DNA from: Nemertoderma westbladi
Taxonomy: Eukaryota > Xenacoelomorpha > Nemertodermatida > Nemertodermatidae
Assembly (NCBI GenBank): GCA_032718475.1
Contig: JAUCBJ010009156.1
Coordinates: 1 to 64,000 of the forward strand
Length of the DNA: 64,000 bases
Direction of reading: 5' to 3'
Shown: positions 41,486 through 51,991 of the stretch, piece by piece
Position numbering within the stretch: position 1 is the first letter of the stretch
How the letters are laid out: every line of letters begins with the position of its first letter
The notes under the pieces: generated by a model
Database searches by the model: none
The model's input: only the letters and a program-made list of their open reading frames with translations
Told to the model about the DNA's origin: nothing
Translations under genes and position numbers: made by a program

Positions 41486-43795
41486 TCAATTACTGTATTT
41501 ACTTTCATGTACTTTAATTTTTCTATTTCTTCCCTCATCACAACTGTCTGTAATTATTCCAACTATACCGAGAAGGAATAGCGTTATTGCACACAATCCG
41601 CAAATTATGAACAAAGCCGGAATATGGAGGGATGGAGCTGATTGAGTTTTACTTCGTGGGGGTTCATATTTATTTTCACTCCGAATAATAGATACGTTAA
41701 ACTTAATTGTTGTGTGTCTCTCTCCATCGACGTTCACGATTCGGTCTCCTTTAATTGTTGCTGAGTACACTCCTTCAACCGTAAACTTTCTTTCCAATAC
41801 TCTATTATTGCTCCCATAATTAATTAGTTCACCATCGGGCGCGTACCATAAGAATTGCACCGGACTGGCAGTCATCACGTCATCCAGACTGTTTCCATGG
41901 AAACCCCACTTGATGATGACTTTTGATGTAGTGCTTGCGAATACCTGATTCGATTTACTATCAAGTGATCGTGTTTGAATACCGCGGGCATCCTGAATTA
42001 GTTTCAGTTCTAACTCAGTTACAAGCAGATTTGTTTTTACTACCGGTACTTTAAAATATTGCGTCTCCATCTCACAAACATATTGACCTTTCACTTCTTT
42101 CCTTGTATCTAAGTTAAATACAGATTCGTTACTAACAGATTTCCTTGCGTCATTGATGTAATACCATTTAACTTTTGGTTCCGGATTTGCTCTATCGTAA
42201 TTACATTGTAAAGTGAAAACTCCTGTGATGTTAGATTTCTTAGTTTCATTGCTGTATTGATATGTAACATTATGTGTCATCAGAATAAATATGGCGGAGA
42301 TGAGGTTTCCCTTTGTGTCAGTTATGTTGATGTTGTTTGGGGGAAAGACAGCGGTAACGGTTACAGAGCAGTGTGGAGTTGGTAGAAGAGGTGGGAGAGC
42401 AACATGCTTGGCGACACAAGTAAAGGTTAAATTCCTTCGCAAGGTGATTGAGTCGATGTTATGGGAAGTGTTTGGGATACTGAAATACAATTGGGAAGCT
42501 TTTCCTTCTGGTGTTTTTACATCATGTTTTCTGATTGTAGAGAATTCTATTTGGTCTGTGTTTCCGGTGAATGCATCTTCTATATCGTTTTTATTTAATT
42601 TTGGCAGGATTTTATCCGAATTGTATAAAAAGCAATTCACCGGCCTCCAAGTATCCCTCATGTACGGAACGATACAGGTTGTAACGTTATCCGCAGCACT
42701 TTCTCCGATGTAACTTATAGGACAAATACACCTAAGTTGCCAGGATTGAGGCACGTAATTGAGACAGTCCACACCATTGCTACTATGCTTCATTGTTTGG
42801 ATCGTGCATGGGTCTAGTGTTCTCATTAGTCTTTTTGAAGTCCGCTGAGAATGATTAAAGTAATTTACATAAGATATATCACTAGTGAGGTTTTTGAATA
42901 CACACTTATTATCAGAATGGTAGTATGCTTTAACAATAGATTTCCTTTTTTCAGCAACCTTAGACGGGGCGTTGTACACTATTTCTGCCAGTTCCCGCGT
43001 CACTTCATTGATAAACTCATCAAACGATATAACCCCCCCATTTATGTCTTTATAACCCCTGTTAATTTCTAGAATATTACTTCTCTGCGTTAACGATGCC
43101 TCATCTGGTATAATTTTCCTATGGGACAGCTTGCTGTTGCAAGGGGAAGAACTTTTACCTTCATTACCACCCTGGTCATGAAACTGCCGAGTTATCCAGT
43201 TCAGTTTATCGTCGTACCTGAACAATATCTTCATGCAGAATGTTTCGTTAGTTCCGAATACTGCCAAAGTATAGGAGTCGTTGTTTAGTGCGTCGTCCAG
43301 GCAACTATCATGAACTAAATAGCGAGCCCCTATAGCGAAGCCGAAGGCAGATGTTTCGTATTTAAAATTAGAGTAGTTGGTTGATAACATGATGTTGTTT
43401 ATGTTGTTGATGTAGCTGTCGATCTCATCTCGAACACTCCACCGATTGGATTCATCACCACATTCGGAAAGTCCCTCATCGATAATAAAGTGGTCAAGAA
43501 AGGATTTATCTGCACCCACATGCATTACACATGTCGTTATGTCGTAAGGGTATGTTTTGAACTTTGCTGAGGTGTGATATTGCCTAGTGAGTCCAGATGG
43601 TTGACCTTTGTGTGTGATTTTATCTGTAACGTTTGGACACTTGAATATTATAGGTGATGTTCCATCAGTTCCATCCAAACTAAAATACCAATCCATTCCT
43701 GATAACTTTTCCTCGCAACCATTTTGGATTTTTTCCCCATTTGGTTTCCGTAGACCAGAAATTAATATTATGCTTACTAGCAACTCGTAAATCAT
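41486..43795 (-). CDS. Putative type I membrane glycoprotein with Ig-like domain; single exon, nested antisense in BACE intron 1
   Basis: 769 codons. The N-terminus MIYELLVSIILISG is a likely signal peptide. The ectodomain is rich in Asn-X-Ser/Thr sites and cysteines (for example CLNYVPQSWQLRCICPISY). An Ig-like domain lies at about residues 505-600 with the hallmark strands FTLQCNY, VKWYY and KGQYVCEM (Cys, Trp, Tyr-x-Cys). A hydrophobic segment PALFIICGLCAITLFLLGIV near 722-745 is the membrane span, followed by a short basic tail. I recognise no specific family. No introns and no frame damage. It lies wholly inside intron 1 of the BACE-like gene on the other strand, so it may be a retrogene or element-borne gene; no LTRs, inverted ends or target duplications were found around it. 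It could be host or virus-derived; undetermined. Confidence 0.75.
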   Translation of the reverse strand: MIYELLVSIILISGLRKPNGEKIQNGCEEKLSGMDWYFSLDGTDGTSPIIFKCPNVTDKITHKGQPSGLTRQYHTSAKFKTYPYDITTCVMHVGADKSFLDHFIIDEGLSECGDESNRWSVRDEIDSYINNINNIMLSTNYSNFKYETSAFGFAIGARYLVHDSCLDDALNNDSYTLAVFGTNETFCMKILFRYDDKLNWITRQFHDQGGNEGKSSSPCNSKLSHRKIIPDEASLTQRSNILEINRGYKDINGGVISFDEFINEVTRELAEIVYNAPSKVAEKRKSIVKAYYHSDNKCVFKNLTSDISYVNYFNHSQRTSKRLMRTLDPCTIQTMKHSSNGVDCLNYVPQSWQLRCICPISYIGESAADNVTTCIVPYMRDTWRPVNCFLYNSDKILPKLNKNDIEDAFTGNTDQIEFSTIRKHDVKTPEGKASQLYFSIPNTSHNIDSITLRRNLTFTCVAKHVALPPLLPTPHCSVTVTAVFPPNNINITDTKGNLISAIFILMTHNVTYQYSNETKKSNITGVFTLQCNYDRANPEPKVKWYYINDARKSVSNESVFNLDTRKEVKGQYVCEMETQYFKVPVVKTNLLVTELELKLIQDARGIQTRSLDSKSNQVFASTTSKVIIKWGFHGNSLDDVMTASPVQFLWYAPDGELINYGSNNRVLERKFTVEGVYSATIKGDRIVNVDGERHTTIKFNVSIIRSENKYEPPRSKTQSAPSLHIPALFIICGLCAITLFLLGIVGIITDSCDEGRNRKIKVHESKYSN

Positions 43796-43932
43796 TGTAT
43801 ATATATAATTTAGTGTAGGTTTCTGGTTTATATTATAATAATCAATGACTGGAACAATTGTAATCGATATACACCATGTCCCATAATATAGTGTCGTAAT
43901 TCAGTGACACCCCCCCCCCCCCCCCCTCCCCC

Positions 43933-44723
43933 TAATTTTTCTACAAATCTTAATGAGATTGCATGAAATTTGAAACAGAGATAGTTTCACCTCCCGACCA
44001 CTGACTGGGTGAGCCAGAATTTTTATTTTTAGAATCTTTAGCTACAAGCGTTTAAAAAAGTGTCTCCAGCGATATTACACCAGTTACACCGCAGTTATTC
44101 TTCTACCTTATAGCTGTTTGTTGGTACCAATGAAAAGCTGGCCATGCAAGGATTCCAAATATGTAACACAATTTGAATTTCGTTGAAAAATAGCTGAGAT
44201 ATGGGCGTTCAAATGTTGCATGGTTTTGCAACGACGCGAGGCTATTTTATTCTATTTAATAAATAAACCATGTTCTGGAACATTTTTTAAATGTAGGAAT
44301 AGCTACTTAATAGTATGATTAAAGATGTAATGCATTGTTGCCCAGCTACGTTTTGGATAAACAAAATATTCCAGATTGTGATGTATTTATTAAACAGAAT
44401 AAATAGCCTCGCGTAGGTGCATAACCATGCAAAATTTGAACGCCCATATCTCAGCTATTTTTCAACGAAATTCAAATTGTGTTACATATTTGGAATCCCT
44501 GCACGGCCAGCTTTCCACTAGTACCAACAAATCACTAAAAAAGTTTGAAGAATAACTGCGGTGTAACTGGTGCAATATCGACGAAGACACTTTTTTTAGA
44601 CGATTGTAGCTAAAGAATGAAAGCAAAAATGAAACTTCTGACTCACCCACTAAGGAGGAGGGAGGTGAAACTAACTCTGTTTCAAATTTCATGCAATCTC
44701 ATTACGATTTGTAGAAAAATTGG
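43933..44723. mobile_element. Fold-back (MITE-like) element with about 350-bp arms
   Basis: Left arm 43933-44288 (TAATTTTTCTACAAATCTTA at its tip) and right arm about 44362-44723 (ending GATTTGTAGAAAAATTGG) are diverged inverted repeats around a short loop. A C run of more than 20 bases lies at the left tip. A related arm fragment is inside the transposon at 17143-18978 (near 18590). No coding sequence. Confidence 0.75.
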
Positions 44724-44728
44724 CTGGA

Positions 44729-45480
44729 GTTCCGCCCGTGGCTACATTTTGATCATAATAGTTCCGCCCGTGGCTACATTTTGTTCTTATAGTTCCGACC
44801 GTGGCTACATTATGTTCTTACAGTTCCACCCATGGCCACTTTGTTCTTATAGTTCCGCCCGTGGCTACATTAAGTTCTTATAGTTCCGCCCACGGCTACA
44901 TTTTGTCCTTATAGTTACGCCCGTGGCTACATTTTGTTCTTATAGTTCCGCCCATGGCTACATTATGTTCTTATAGTTCCGCCCGTGGCTACATTAAGTT
45001 CTTATAGTTCCGCCCGTGGCTACATTTTGTCCTTATAGTTCCGCCCGTGGCTACATTTTGTTCTTATAGTTCCGCCCGTAGCTACATTTTGTTCTTATAG
45101 TTCCGCCCGTGGCTACATTTTGTCCTTATAGTTCCGCCCGTGGCTACATTTTGTTCTTATAGTTCCGCCCACGGCTACATTTTGTTCTTATGGTTCCGCC
45201 CGTAGCTACATTTTGTTCTTATAGTTCCGCCCGTGGCTATATTTTGTTCTTATAGTTCCGCCCCTGACTACATTAAGTTCTTATAATTACGCCCGTGGCT
45301 ACATTTTGTTTTTATAGTTACGCCCGTTTCTACATTTTGTTCTTATAGTTCCGCCCATGGCTACATTTTGTTGTTATAGTTCCGCCCGTGGCTACATTTT
45401 GTTCATATAGTTCCGCCCGTGGCTACATTAAATTCTTATATTTCCGCCCGTGGCTACATTTTGTACTTATAGTTCCGCCC
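44729..45480. repeat. 31-bp minisatellite in BACE intron 1
   Basis: About 24 tandem copies of a unit beginning TTCCGCCCGTGGCTACATTT and ending TTCTTATAG. It starts at the tip of the fold-back element. A single inverted copy lies at 48170-48197, next to the 21-bp array. Confidence 0.95.
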
Positions 45481-45774
45481 ACTAAAAATATTTTTTTAGA
45501 ATATTAGCTAATCTGCTGGCTATAATTTCAAAAAATAGAAGCTAAAAAAGTTCCGTACTCCTCCCCACTAGCTACCATAAATAATAATTTTTTTGCAGCG
45601 GGATGTTTTAGAAAATTAATATGTTAGAAAGTGCTTAAATATAGCTAGTACATTTTTTATAAACACCAGCTAACAGTATATTTTAATCAATAACTTACAT
45701 GTTCTAGAACATTTAAGACAACAAAAAATTAAAATACTTGCTAGTATAAAAATACAGTTAAAAACGCTCTACCG
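45481..45774. repeat. Spacer sharing sequence with 48.0-48.2 kb
   Basis: TTCCGTACTCCTCCCCACTAG, the unit of the 48.3-49.9 kb array, occurs once at about 45550. 45690-45770 (ACATGTTCTAGAACATTTAA, then GCTAGTATAAAA and TACAGTTAAAAA) recurs at about 48095-48175 in the same orientation. The two sites therefore share a repeated module. Confidence 0.7.
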
Positions 45775-45974
45775 CCAATAAGAAAGCATGTGGCCCAGAT
45801 CGTTTATATTATGAACACGCCAAACAAGCACTGCCTCTAATTATCACCATTTTAACTGCACTATTTAACCTTTGTCTCGATGCAGGTAGACTTCCGGCTA
45901 TTTGGAAACAGAACTTTATAAAAATCCTATACAAAGGCAAAGGCTCTATAGCGGACCCAAACAGTAGGGTTGGT
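45775..45974 (+). pseudogene. LINE reverse transcriptase fragment, 5' half
   Basis: An open stretch reads KKACGPDRLYYEHAKQALPL, then LFNLCLDAGRLPAIWKQNF and ILYKGKGSIADPNS, the opening RT blocks of non-LTR elements. It stops abruptly where another element is inserted; the expected continuation appears at about 47475. Confidence 0.85.
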
Positions 45975-46140
45975 GACTCAAAAAAAAATTTATATAAACA
46001 CGATCATAAAATGTAAAAAGGTGTGCTGATCACGAATTTGAAAAAAAACCGTTTTTAAATTCATCGAGTTCCGGCTGACATTGAGGGGTTTATACACAAG
46101 CGCGGGAAAATCTTAGTTTAAACGCTCTGATTTACTCAAG

Positions 46141-47165
46141 GTGAGGTCATGCAGCGAGCGGATTGTTGAAATTAGCGTGGGCCGATCTTTTCCCTTTTTA
46201 TGGCACTATTTTCATAATATTTCCTTAGAAACTTCTTTTATGCTACTTTTGTTAGGTGGATATGATGACCAGGGTTCACAGAAATGTAATAAAATGTCTC
46301 TGGAATTTTTATCTTGTAGTTGCCAAGGTAACCGGGTGCAAAGTTAAAACTTGCCTGTATTTCAAGGCGACAATGGATTCTTCCCTTGAGATTTGGTAGG
46401 TGATTAAAAGAAATCAAAGTCTATCAAAATATTTTACATTTGAATTTGTTTACATTTCCGTTGCCATGGAAATACGTATAATGAAAAATTTTAAAAATTG
46501 TCTACCAATTCTATAAAACACCATTTTTATTCGGGTTGTCAGTCTAAATAATAAGTTAAAATTGCCAACATTTTATTTTATAATTCGTCAATTGTGAATC
46601 ATATTTTTAAAAGTCAATATTTACCAATAAACTAAACTGTCCAATCAGAGAGCAAGACCTGTGATAGCATGATTTTGACATTCCAGAATATTAAATTTCG
46701 GTTAGCAATTATTAGAAATAAAGGACAGCCACCAGGCATGTTTGTTTAAAATTATATAAGTAGTAAATAGTAGCCCAATTTCTATGTGGCGGTCATAATG
46801 GGAAATTATCGTAATTCCCGTCACCATGGAAACGGGATTGAAAATAAATTTAAATTTACAATATTTTGATAGACTTTTATTCCCTTTACTCATATACCAA
46901 ATCTCAAGAACAGAATCCATTGTCGTCTTGAATTACAGGCGCTCGAAATTTGAACTTTGTACCCGGTTACCTTGGCAACTACAAGATAAAAAATTCCAGA
47001 AAGATATTTTATTACAGTTCTATGAACCCTAGTCATCATATCCACCTAACCAAAGTTGCATAAGAGAGGTTTCTAAGAAAATATTATGAAAATAGTGTCA
47101 TAAATAGGGAAACGATCGGCCTCCGCTAATTTCAGGAATCCGCGCGCTGCATGACCTGTTATGAT
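46141..47165. mobile_element. Fold-back element with about 370-bp inverted arms
   Basis: Left arm 46141-46510 and right arm 46795-47165 match as inverted repeats over their length with scattered differences (shared GTTGCCAAGGTAACCGGGT and AGGTGGATATGATGA). The whole insertion probably spans about 45975-47474, because it splits a LINE RT. No transposase and no terminal repeats or target duplication could be set. Confidence 0.8.
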
Positions 47166-47474
47166 TTACTGTACCACTTTGTCGCTAGGCAACGCTAACA
47201 ACATTCACTAGCTAACAGCATACAGTTTACTATTGTTGGATGTAGGCTAATTTTATGCTTCTCTCTGCACTTAAAGAAAAAGAAAGAAAAATGTTGCGGT
47301 TTAATTGGATCATTCACCAAGCTACACCTGCTTTCGATTGAAACCTGCATGAAAATATATAACGCGAAGATCGCCACAATGCTTTTCTACGCTTTTTCTT
47401 CATATAGCCGCTTTCTGAAACTCAATCACTTGTAGGAATTAGATAAAGTTAAATCGGGGTGTATTAAACGGGAT

Positions 47475-47660
47475 CTAGGATTGCACATTTCAGCCTCCTC
47501 AACCCTGGCTTATAAACTGGTCGGAGGGGTTCTAGAAGAGCTCATCAGAAGAACGCCTCATCTTATCAAACCTAATGTCCGGGACGCTTTTGCAGCCTAC
47601 CGACAAGAGCGGGAATTAAACTTCGACAGGGCAGGGTATTTCAACGGACCAGACTTCATA
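47475..47660 (+). pseudogene. LINE reverse transcriptase fragment, 3' half
   Basis: The frame LHISASSTLAYKLVGGVLEE fits the RT block that follows the DPNSYRG-type block interrupted at 45974. Downstream reading is unusual and soon frameshifts (near 47665), so the family beyond this block is uncertain. Confidence 0.45.
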
Positions 47661-48332
47661 ACGAGCACTTGGAAAAAACCGTGTCAGAAGAACCGGCACA
47701 TATTGACACGCACGACCTCACACGGATTCCACCACAAAATATGCACACACTCACGTCCTTTTCACGAGATATCGGTATCGCTCACAACAGTGTTCCTACA
47801 TTTATCACGTCTTGGATTGTCATGAATGCCCCTCGCTATCGGATCTTGCCCGCTCTTAAATTACTTTATTACTGTATTATCAATATTACTAACTTATTTA
47901 TTTACTTAATAATTTTAAATTCTAATTAAGTTCTACTGTATGACCGGATTTCACCATTTACCCCGCGTATATTAAATAATCATCAAAATTCAAAAATAAA
48001 AGACAAAAATGTGTTCCAAAAACTAGCTTGTATAGAAATTATTCTAGAACAAATAATATTTGTTCTAGAACATACATTTTTATTTAATCTATAACTGACA
48101 TGTTCTAGAACATTTAAAACTACAAAAAGCGAAAACACTAGCTAGTATAAAAAAGAAGTACAGTTAAAAATCCAAAAATGTAGCCACGGGCGGAACTGAC
48201 CCTGAAATATTTTCTTTAGGGGGGCGGGCAGGTACCTGAATAACGACACGATATTCCAGGACATGTTGTATAAAATAAGAGTTCCGTATAGCATTACATT
48301 TATAAAACGTATGTCATTGTTACCTTGGCAAC
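47661..48332. other. Intronic DNA with repeated module
   Basis: AT-rich. It holds a copy of the module also at 45690-45770 and an inverted single unit of the 31-bp array (48170-48197). No exon recognised. Confidence 0.4.
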
Positions 48333-49905
48333 TCCTCTCCACCAGTTCCGTACTCCTCCCCACTAATTCCGTACTCTTCCCCACTAGTTCCGTACTCTTC
48401 CCCACTAGTTCCGTACTCCTACCCACTAGTTCCGTACTCCTCCCCACTAGTTCCGTACTCCTCCCCACTAGTTCCGTACTCTTCCCCAATAGTTCCGTAC
48501 TCCTCCCCACTAGTTCCGTACTCTTCCCCACTAGTTCCGTACTCCTACCCACTAGTTCCGTACTCCTCCCCACTAGTTCCGTACTCCTCCCCACTAGTTC
48601 CGTACTCTTCCCCAATAGTTCCGTACTCCTCCCCACTAGTTCCGTACTCTTCCCCACTAGTTCCGTACTCTTCCCCACTAGTTCCGTACTCTTCCCCACT
48701 AGTTCCGTACTCCTACCCACTAGTTCCGTACTCCTCCCCACTAGTTCCGTACTCCTCCCCACTAGTTCCGTACTCTTCCCCAATAGTTCCGTACTCCTCC
48801 CCACTAATTCCGTACTCTTCCCCACTAGTTCCGTACTCTTCCCCACTAGTTCCGTACTCCTACCCACTAGTTCCGTACTCCTCCCCACTAGTTCCGTACT
48901 CCTCCCCACTAGTTCCGTACTCTTCCCCACTAGTTCCGTACTCCTCCCCACTAGTTCCGTACTCTTACCCACTAGTTCCGTACTCCTCCCCACTAGTTCC
49001 GTACTCCTCCCCACTAGTTCCGTACTCTTCCCCAATAGTTCCGTACTCCTCCCCACTAGTTCCGTACTCTTCCCCACTAGTTCCGTACTCTTCCCCACTA
49101 GTTCCGTAGTCTTCCCCACTAGTTCCGTACTCCTCCCCACTAGTTCCGTACTCCTCCCCACTAGTTCCGTACTCCTCCCCACTAGTTCCGTACTCTTCCC
49201 CACTAGTTCCGTACTCCTCCCCACTAGTTCCGTACTCTTCCCCACTAGTTCCGTACTCCTCCCCACTAGTTCCGTGCTCCTCCCCACTAGTTCCGTACTC
49301 TTCCCCAATAGTTCCGTACTCCTCCCCACTAGTTCCGTACTCTTCCCCAATAGTTCCGTACTCCTCCCCACTAGTTCCGTAGTCTTCCCCACTAGTTCCG
49401 TACTCCTCCCCACTAGTTCCGTACTCCTCCCCACTAGTTCCGTACTCCTCCCCACTAGTTCCGTACTCTTCCCCACTAGTTCCGTACTCCTCCCCACTAG
49501 TTCCGTACTCTTCCCCACTAGTTCCGTACTCCTCCCCACTAGTTCCGTGCTCCTCCCCACTAGTTCCGTACTCTTCCCCAATAGTTCCGTACTCCTCCCC
49601 ACTAGTTCCGTACTCCTCCCCACTAGTTCCGTACTCCTCCCCACTAGTTCCGTACTCCTCCCCACTAGTTCCGTACTCCTCTCCACTAGTTCCGTACTCC
49701 TCCCCACTAGTTCCGTGCTCCTCCCCACTAGTTCCGTACTCCTCCCCACTAGTTCCGTACTCTTCCCCAATAGTTCCGTACTCCTCCCCACTAGTTCCGT
49801 ACTCTTCCCCAATAGTTCCGTACTCCTCCCCACTAGTTCCATACTCTTCCCCACTAGTTCCGTAATCCTCCCCACTAGTTCCGTACTCCTCCCCACTAGT
49901 TCCTT
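48333..49905. repeat. 21-bp minisatellite in BACE intron 1
   Basis: About 75 copies of a unit reading TTCCGTACTCCTCCCCACTA plus G, ending about 85 bases before exon 2. Variants are mainly C/T in the pyrimidine tract and CACTAG versus CAATAG. Because the unit is a multiple of three and lacks stops in one frame on each strand, both strands show open frames of over 500 codons; I treat these as by-products. Confidence 0.96.
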
Positions 49906-49988
49906 ACCCCTTTAATGAGTTTATTACTTTTGTTAGAAACTCTTTAAAAAGAATACTACCATTAACAATGTTTTATTGTTTTTTTTAG

Positions 49989-50140
49989 ATCAACGTGTTG
50001 GTGGACACAGGCAGTAGCAACCTCGCAGTAGCTTGTACATCCTTTCCTATAATACAAGGTAGACATTACGATAGAAAACTTAGTTCTACTGACGTGGATG
50101 AGAACGTCTCTGTGGATATTGGTTACACTGAGGGCAACTT
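49989..50140 (+). CDS. BACE-like protease, exon 2 (first catalytic Asp)
   Basis: Acceptor TTTTTTTTAG/ATC, donor CTT/GTAAGT (phase 2). Encodes INVLVDTGSSNLAVACTSF: the first active-site motif DTGS, embedded as in BACE (LVDTGSSN). It continues through YDRKLSST and VDIGYTEG, equivalent to BACE's substrate-cleft strands. Confidence 0.93.
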
Positions 50141-50723
50141 GTAAGTAATTTTATAGCGAGGGAAATAACAAAACGAGGGCCGTAAAAGCTTTCTTATTTA
50201 TTTACTTATAAACTATAAAATACTATAAACTATAACTATAAAATGTTGTTTTATTTAAAATATTCACTTTGAATTAGAAGTTTAACGTCACAAAGTTATC
50301 GCAGATTTGAGGTCAATTCTGAAATTTTGTGTAATTAAATAATATTGACCGCTATAATAGATATACATTGTAATTGAAGATGCAATTTCTAGAGTGAAAC
50401 TTCTAGATCATTGATTGGATAATTATTTTATTGTCCGCAGATGCGGACAAATAAAGTCTTTATTGTCCGCACTTTTGCAGGCAATAAAGGAGATATTATA
50501 AAGAAATAATATTTGCCATTGACATAAAACTAAAATTGAGAGAATATAAATATATTATAACAAAATGGTCTCACTTGCCGTTTTCTATTGAAATATTGTC
50601 AACGGATTTCCTTAATTACATGTCCACAATATGTTTTTATTTGCTGGTCTGTTTGTTTGTCCGTTACGGTAGTATTTTAGTTCCAGTCCATTGGTGTCTG
50701 ACATTAATTACACTTACCTTTAG
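50141..50723. other. BACE intron 2
   Basis: AT-rich. A small palindromic stretch at about 50431-50490 contains ATTGTCCGCA...TGCGGACAAATAAAG and a second TTATTGTCCGCA, giving potential hairpins. No other gene seen. Confidence 0.5.
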
Positions 50724-50889
50724 ATCCGGTCCTTTGGTGTCCGACTTGGTTTCGTATTCCAACAACGATGGTACAGAATTCCCCAACGTTCGAGCTAACA
50801 TCGTCTGTATTAACCAAGCTAAGAGTTTCTTTATTAACGGGAGTGGATGGGAAGGGATTATGGGCCTAGCCTACCAACGGTTAGCCAAG
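50724..50889 (+). CDS. BACE-like protease, exon 3
   Basis: Acceptor CTTTAG/ATCC, donor AAG/GTGCGC (phase 0). Contains PNVRANIVCINQAKSFFING, then SGWEGIMGLAYQRLAK, closely matching the BACE1 segment around FFINGS-WEGILGLAY. Intron 3 (50890-51154) holds a G run of about 20 bases at 51026-51046. Confidence 0.93.
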
Positions 50890-51154
50890 GTGCGCTATAT
50901 TTTAATCTACAGAGTTACAATCTTTGATACTTCCTGTAAGTTACTATCTAATTATTTGTGGTACAATCCCGTCTGCATTCCATGCTTCTAGGGGAATAGC
51001 TGACCGAACAGCGGGAATAATGGGAGGGGGGGGGGGGGGGGGGGGAGTGCATTATTAATCTGGAAATTTCACCTAAAGTGGAATAGAGAGGGGCAATTTG
51101 AATAATAAAGTAGTTGAAATAAACTTCTAACGAACTTGTACCTTTAATATTTAG

Positions 51155-51277
51155 CCAACGCCCAATGTAGAACCTTACTGGGATTCCTTGATAACTAACA
51201 GCGACGTTGCGGATGTGTTCGCGATGCAATTATGCGGTGTAGAAGATCCGGCTTCGTATCAACTCAATGGCGTAATG
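51155..51277 (+). CDS. BACE-like protease, exon 4
   Basis: Acceptor ATTTAG/CCA. Encodes PNVEPYWDSLITNSDVADVF and AMQLCGVEDP, the BACE FFDSL/FSLQLCG region with the conserved Cys. The 3' end is uncertain: keeping frame with exon 5 needs a phase-0 donor (ATG/GTTGGT at 51278, or GGC/GTAATG at 51272), whereas the best-looking donor (GTTG/GTGAGA at 51282) would shift the frame. Confidence 0.8.
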
Positions 51278-51809
51278 GTTGGTGAGAAGTGATAGTAGTT
51301 TATGTCAGAGGTTGTTGGTTTATTATAGATTACCGTGAACGGCCGCGGCCAAATAATATGTGATGTAACTAGAAACTTTCTTAATTTACTGTTACATTGT
51401 TTTTCTTCGCCATTATATTTTGCTCCCCAATGAGTCTAATAATACAATATAAAAACTAAAAAAATTAACAATACTAACTAACAGTGAAACTGTTTACTGA
51501 CTGTATGTCACATTTATCGGATTTCTCCCAAACCCTAACGATATAGGCGTATCGAGGTAACAGTACCAACAGTATTAATGTATCACTTTTACATCATCAT
51601 CGTACCATAATTTATTAATACTGAAAGATTTCCCGCCATTAACACTTAAAATGGTATAATAGCTTAACTATAAATTATGTTTGTTTATACTTTGTGAAAT
51701 TTATCGAGCGAGGGCATAGTCAGTGATCTAAACTAAATATAATCTTATGTTTTATTTAGGCCTACCGGTAACCTGTACCACACAATGAATAATTATTAAC
51801 TGGTTTTAG
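51278..51809. other. BACE intron 4
   Basis: AT-rich, no features recognised; ends in TTAACTGGTTTTAG before exon 5. Confidence 0.5.
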
Positions 51810-51991
51810 ACGTTGGGAGGGGTGTCTGAGAGTCAATACAAAGGGAATATATTGTTTGCCGCAATGTCGAAACAACGATACTACGAAATAATTGTAACTG
51901 ACATCACCGTCGATGGTTCTAGTCTGGAGTTGGATTGCAAAGAATATAACAACGATAGAGCGATAGTCGATAGTGGGACTACCAATTTACT
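51810..51991 (+). CDS. BACE-like protease, exon 5 (second catalytic Asp)
   Basis: Acceptor GTTTTAG/ACG, donor TTACT/GTGAGT (phase 2). Encodes GGVSESQYKGNILF, RYYEIIVTDITVDGSSLEL, DCKEYNNDRAIVDSGTTNL: the second active-site motif DSGT and BACE's DCKEYN signature. The last 35 exon bases plus nine intron bases are the founder unit of the array that follows. Confidence 0.94.

Noticed and set aside
48142-49915. Open frames of 584 (minus) and 550 (plus) codons with heptapeptide repeats
   Set aside because: They arise because the minisatellite unit is 21 bp and stop-free in one frame on each strand. There is no non-repeat domain, and the flanking codons are intronic.
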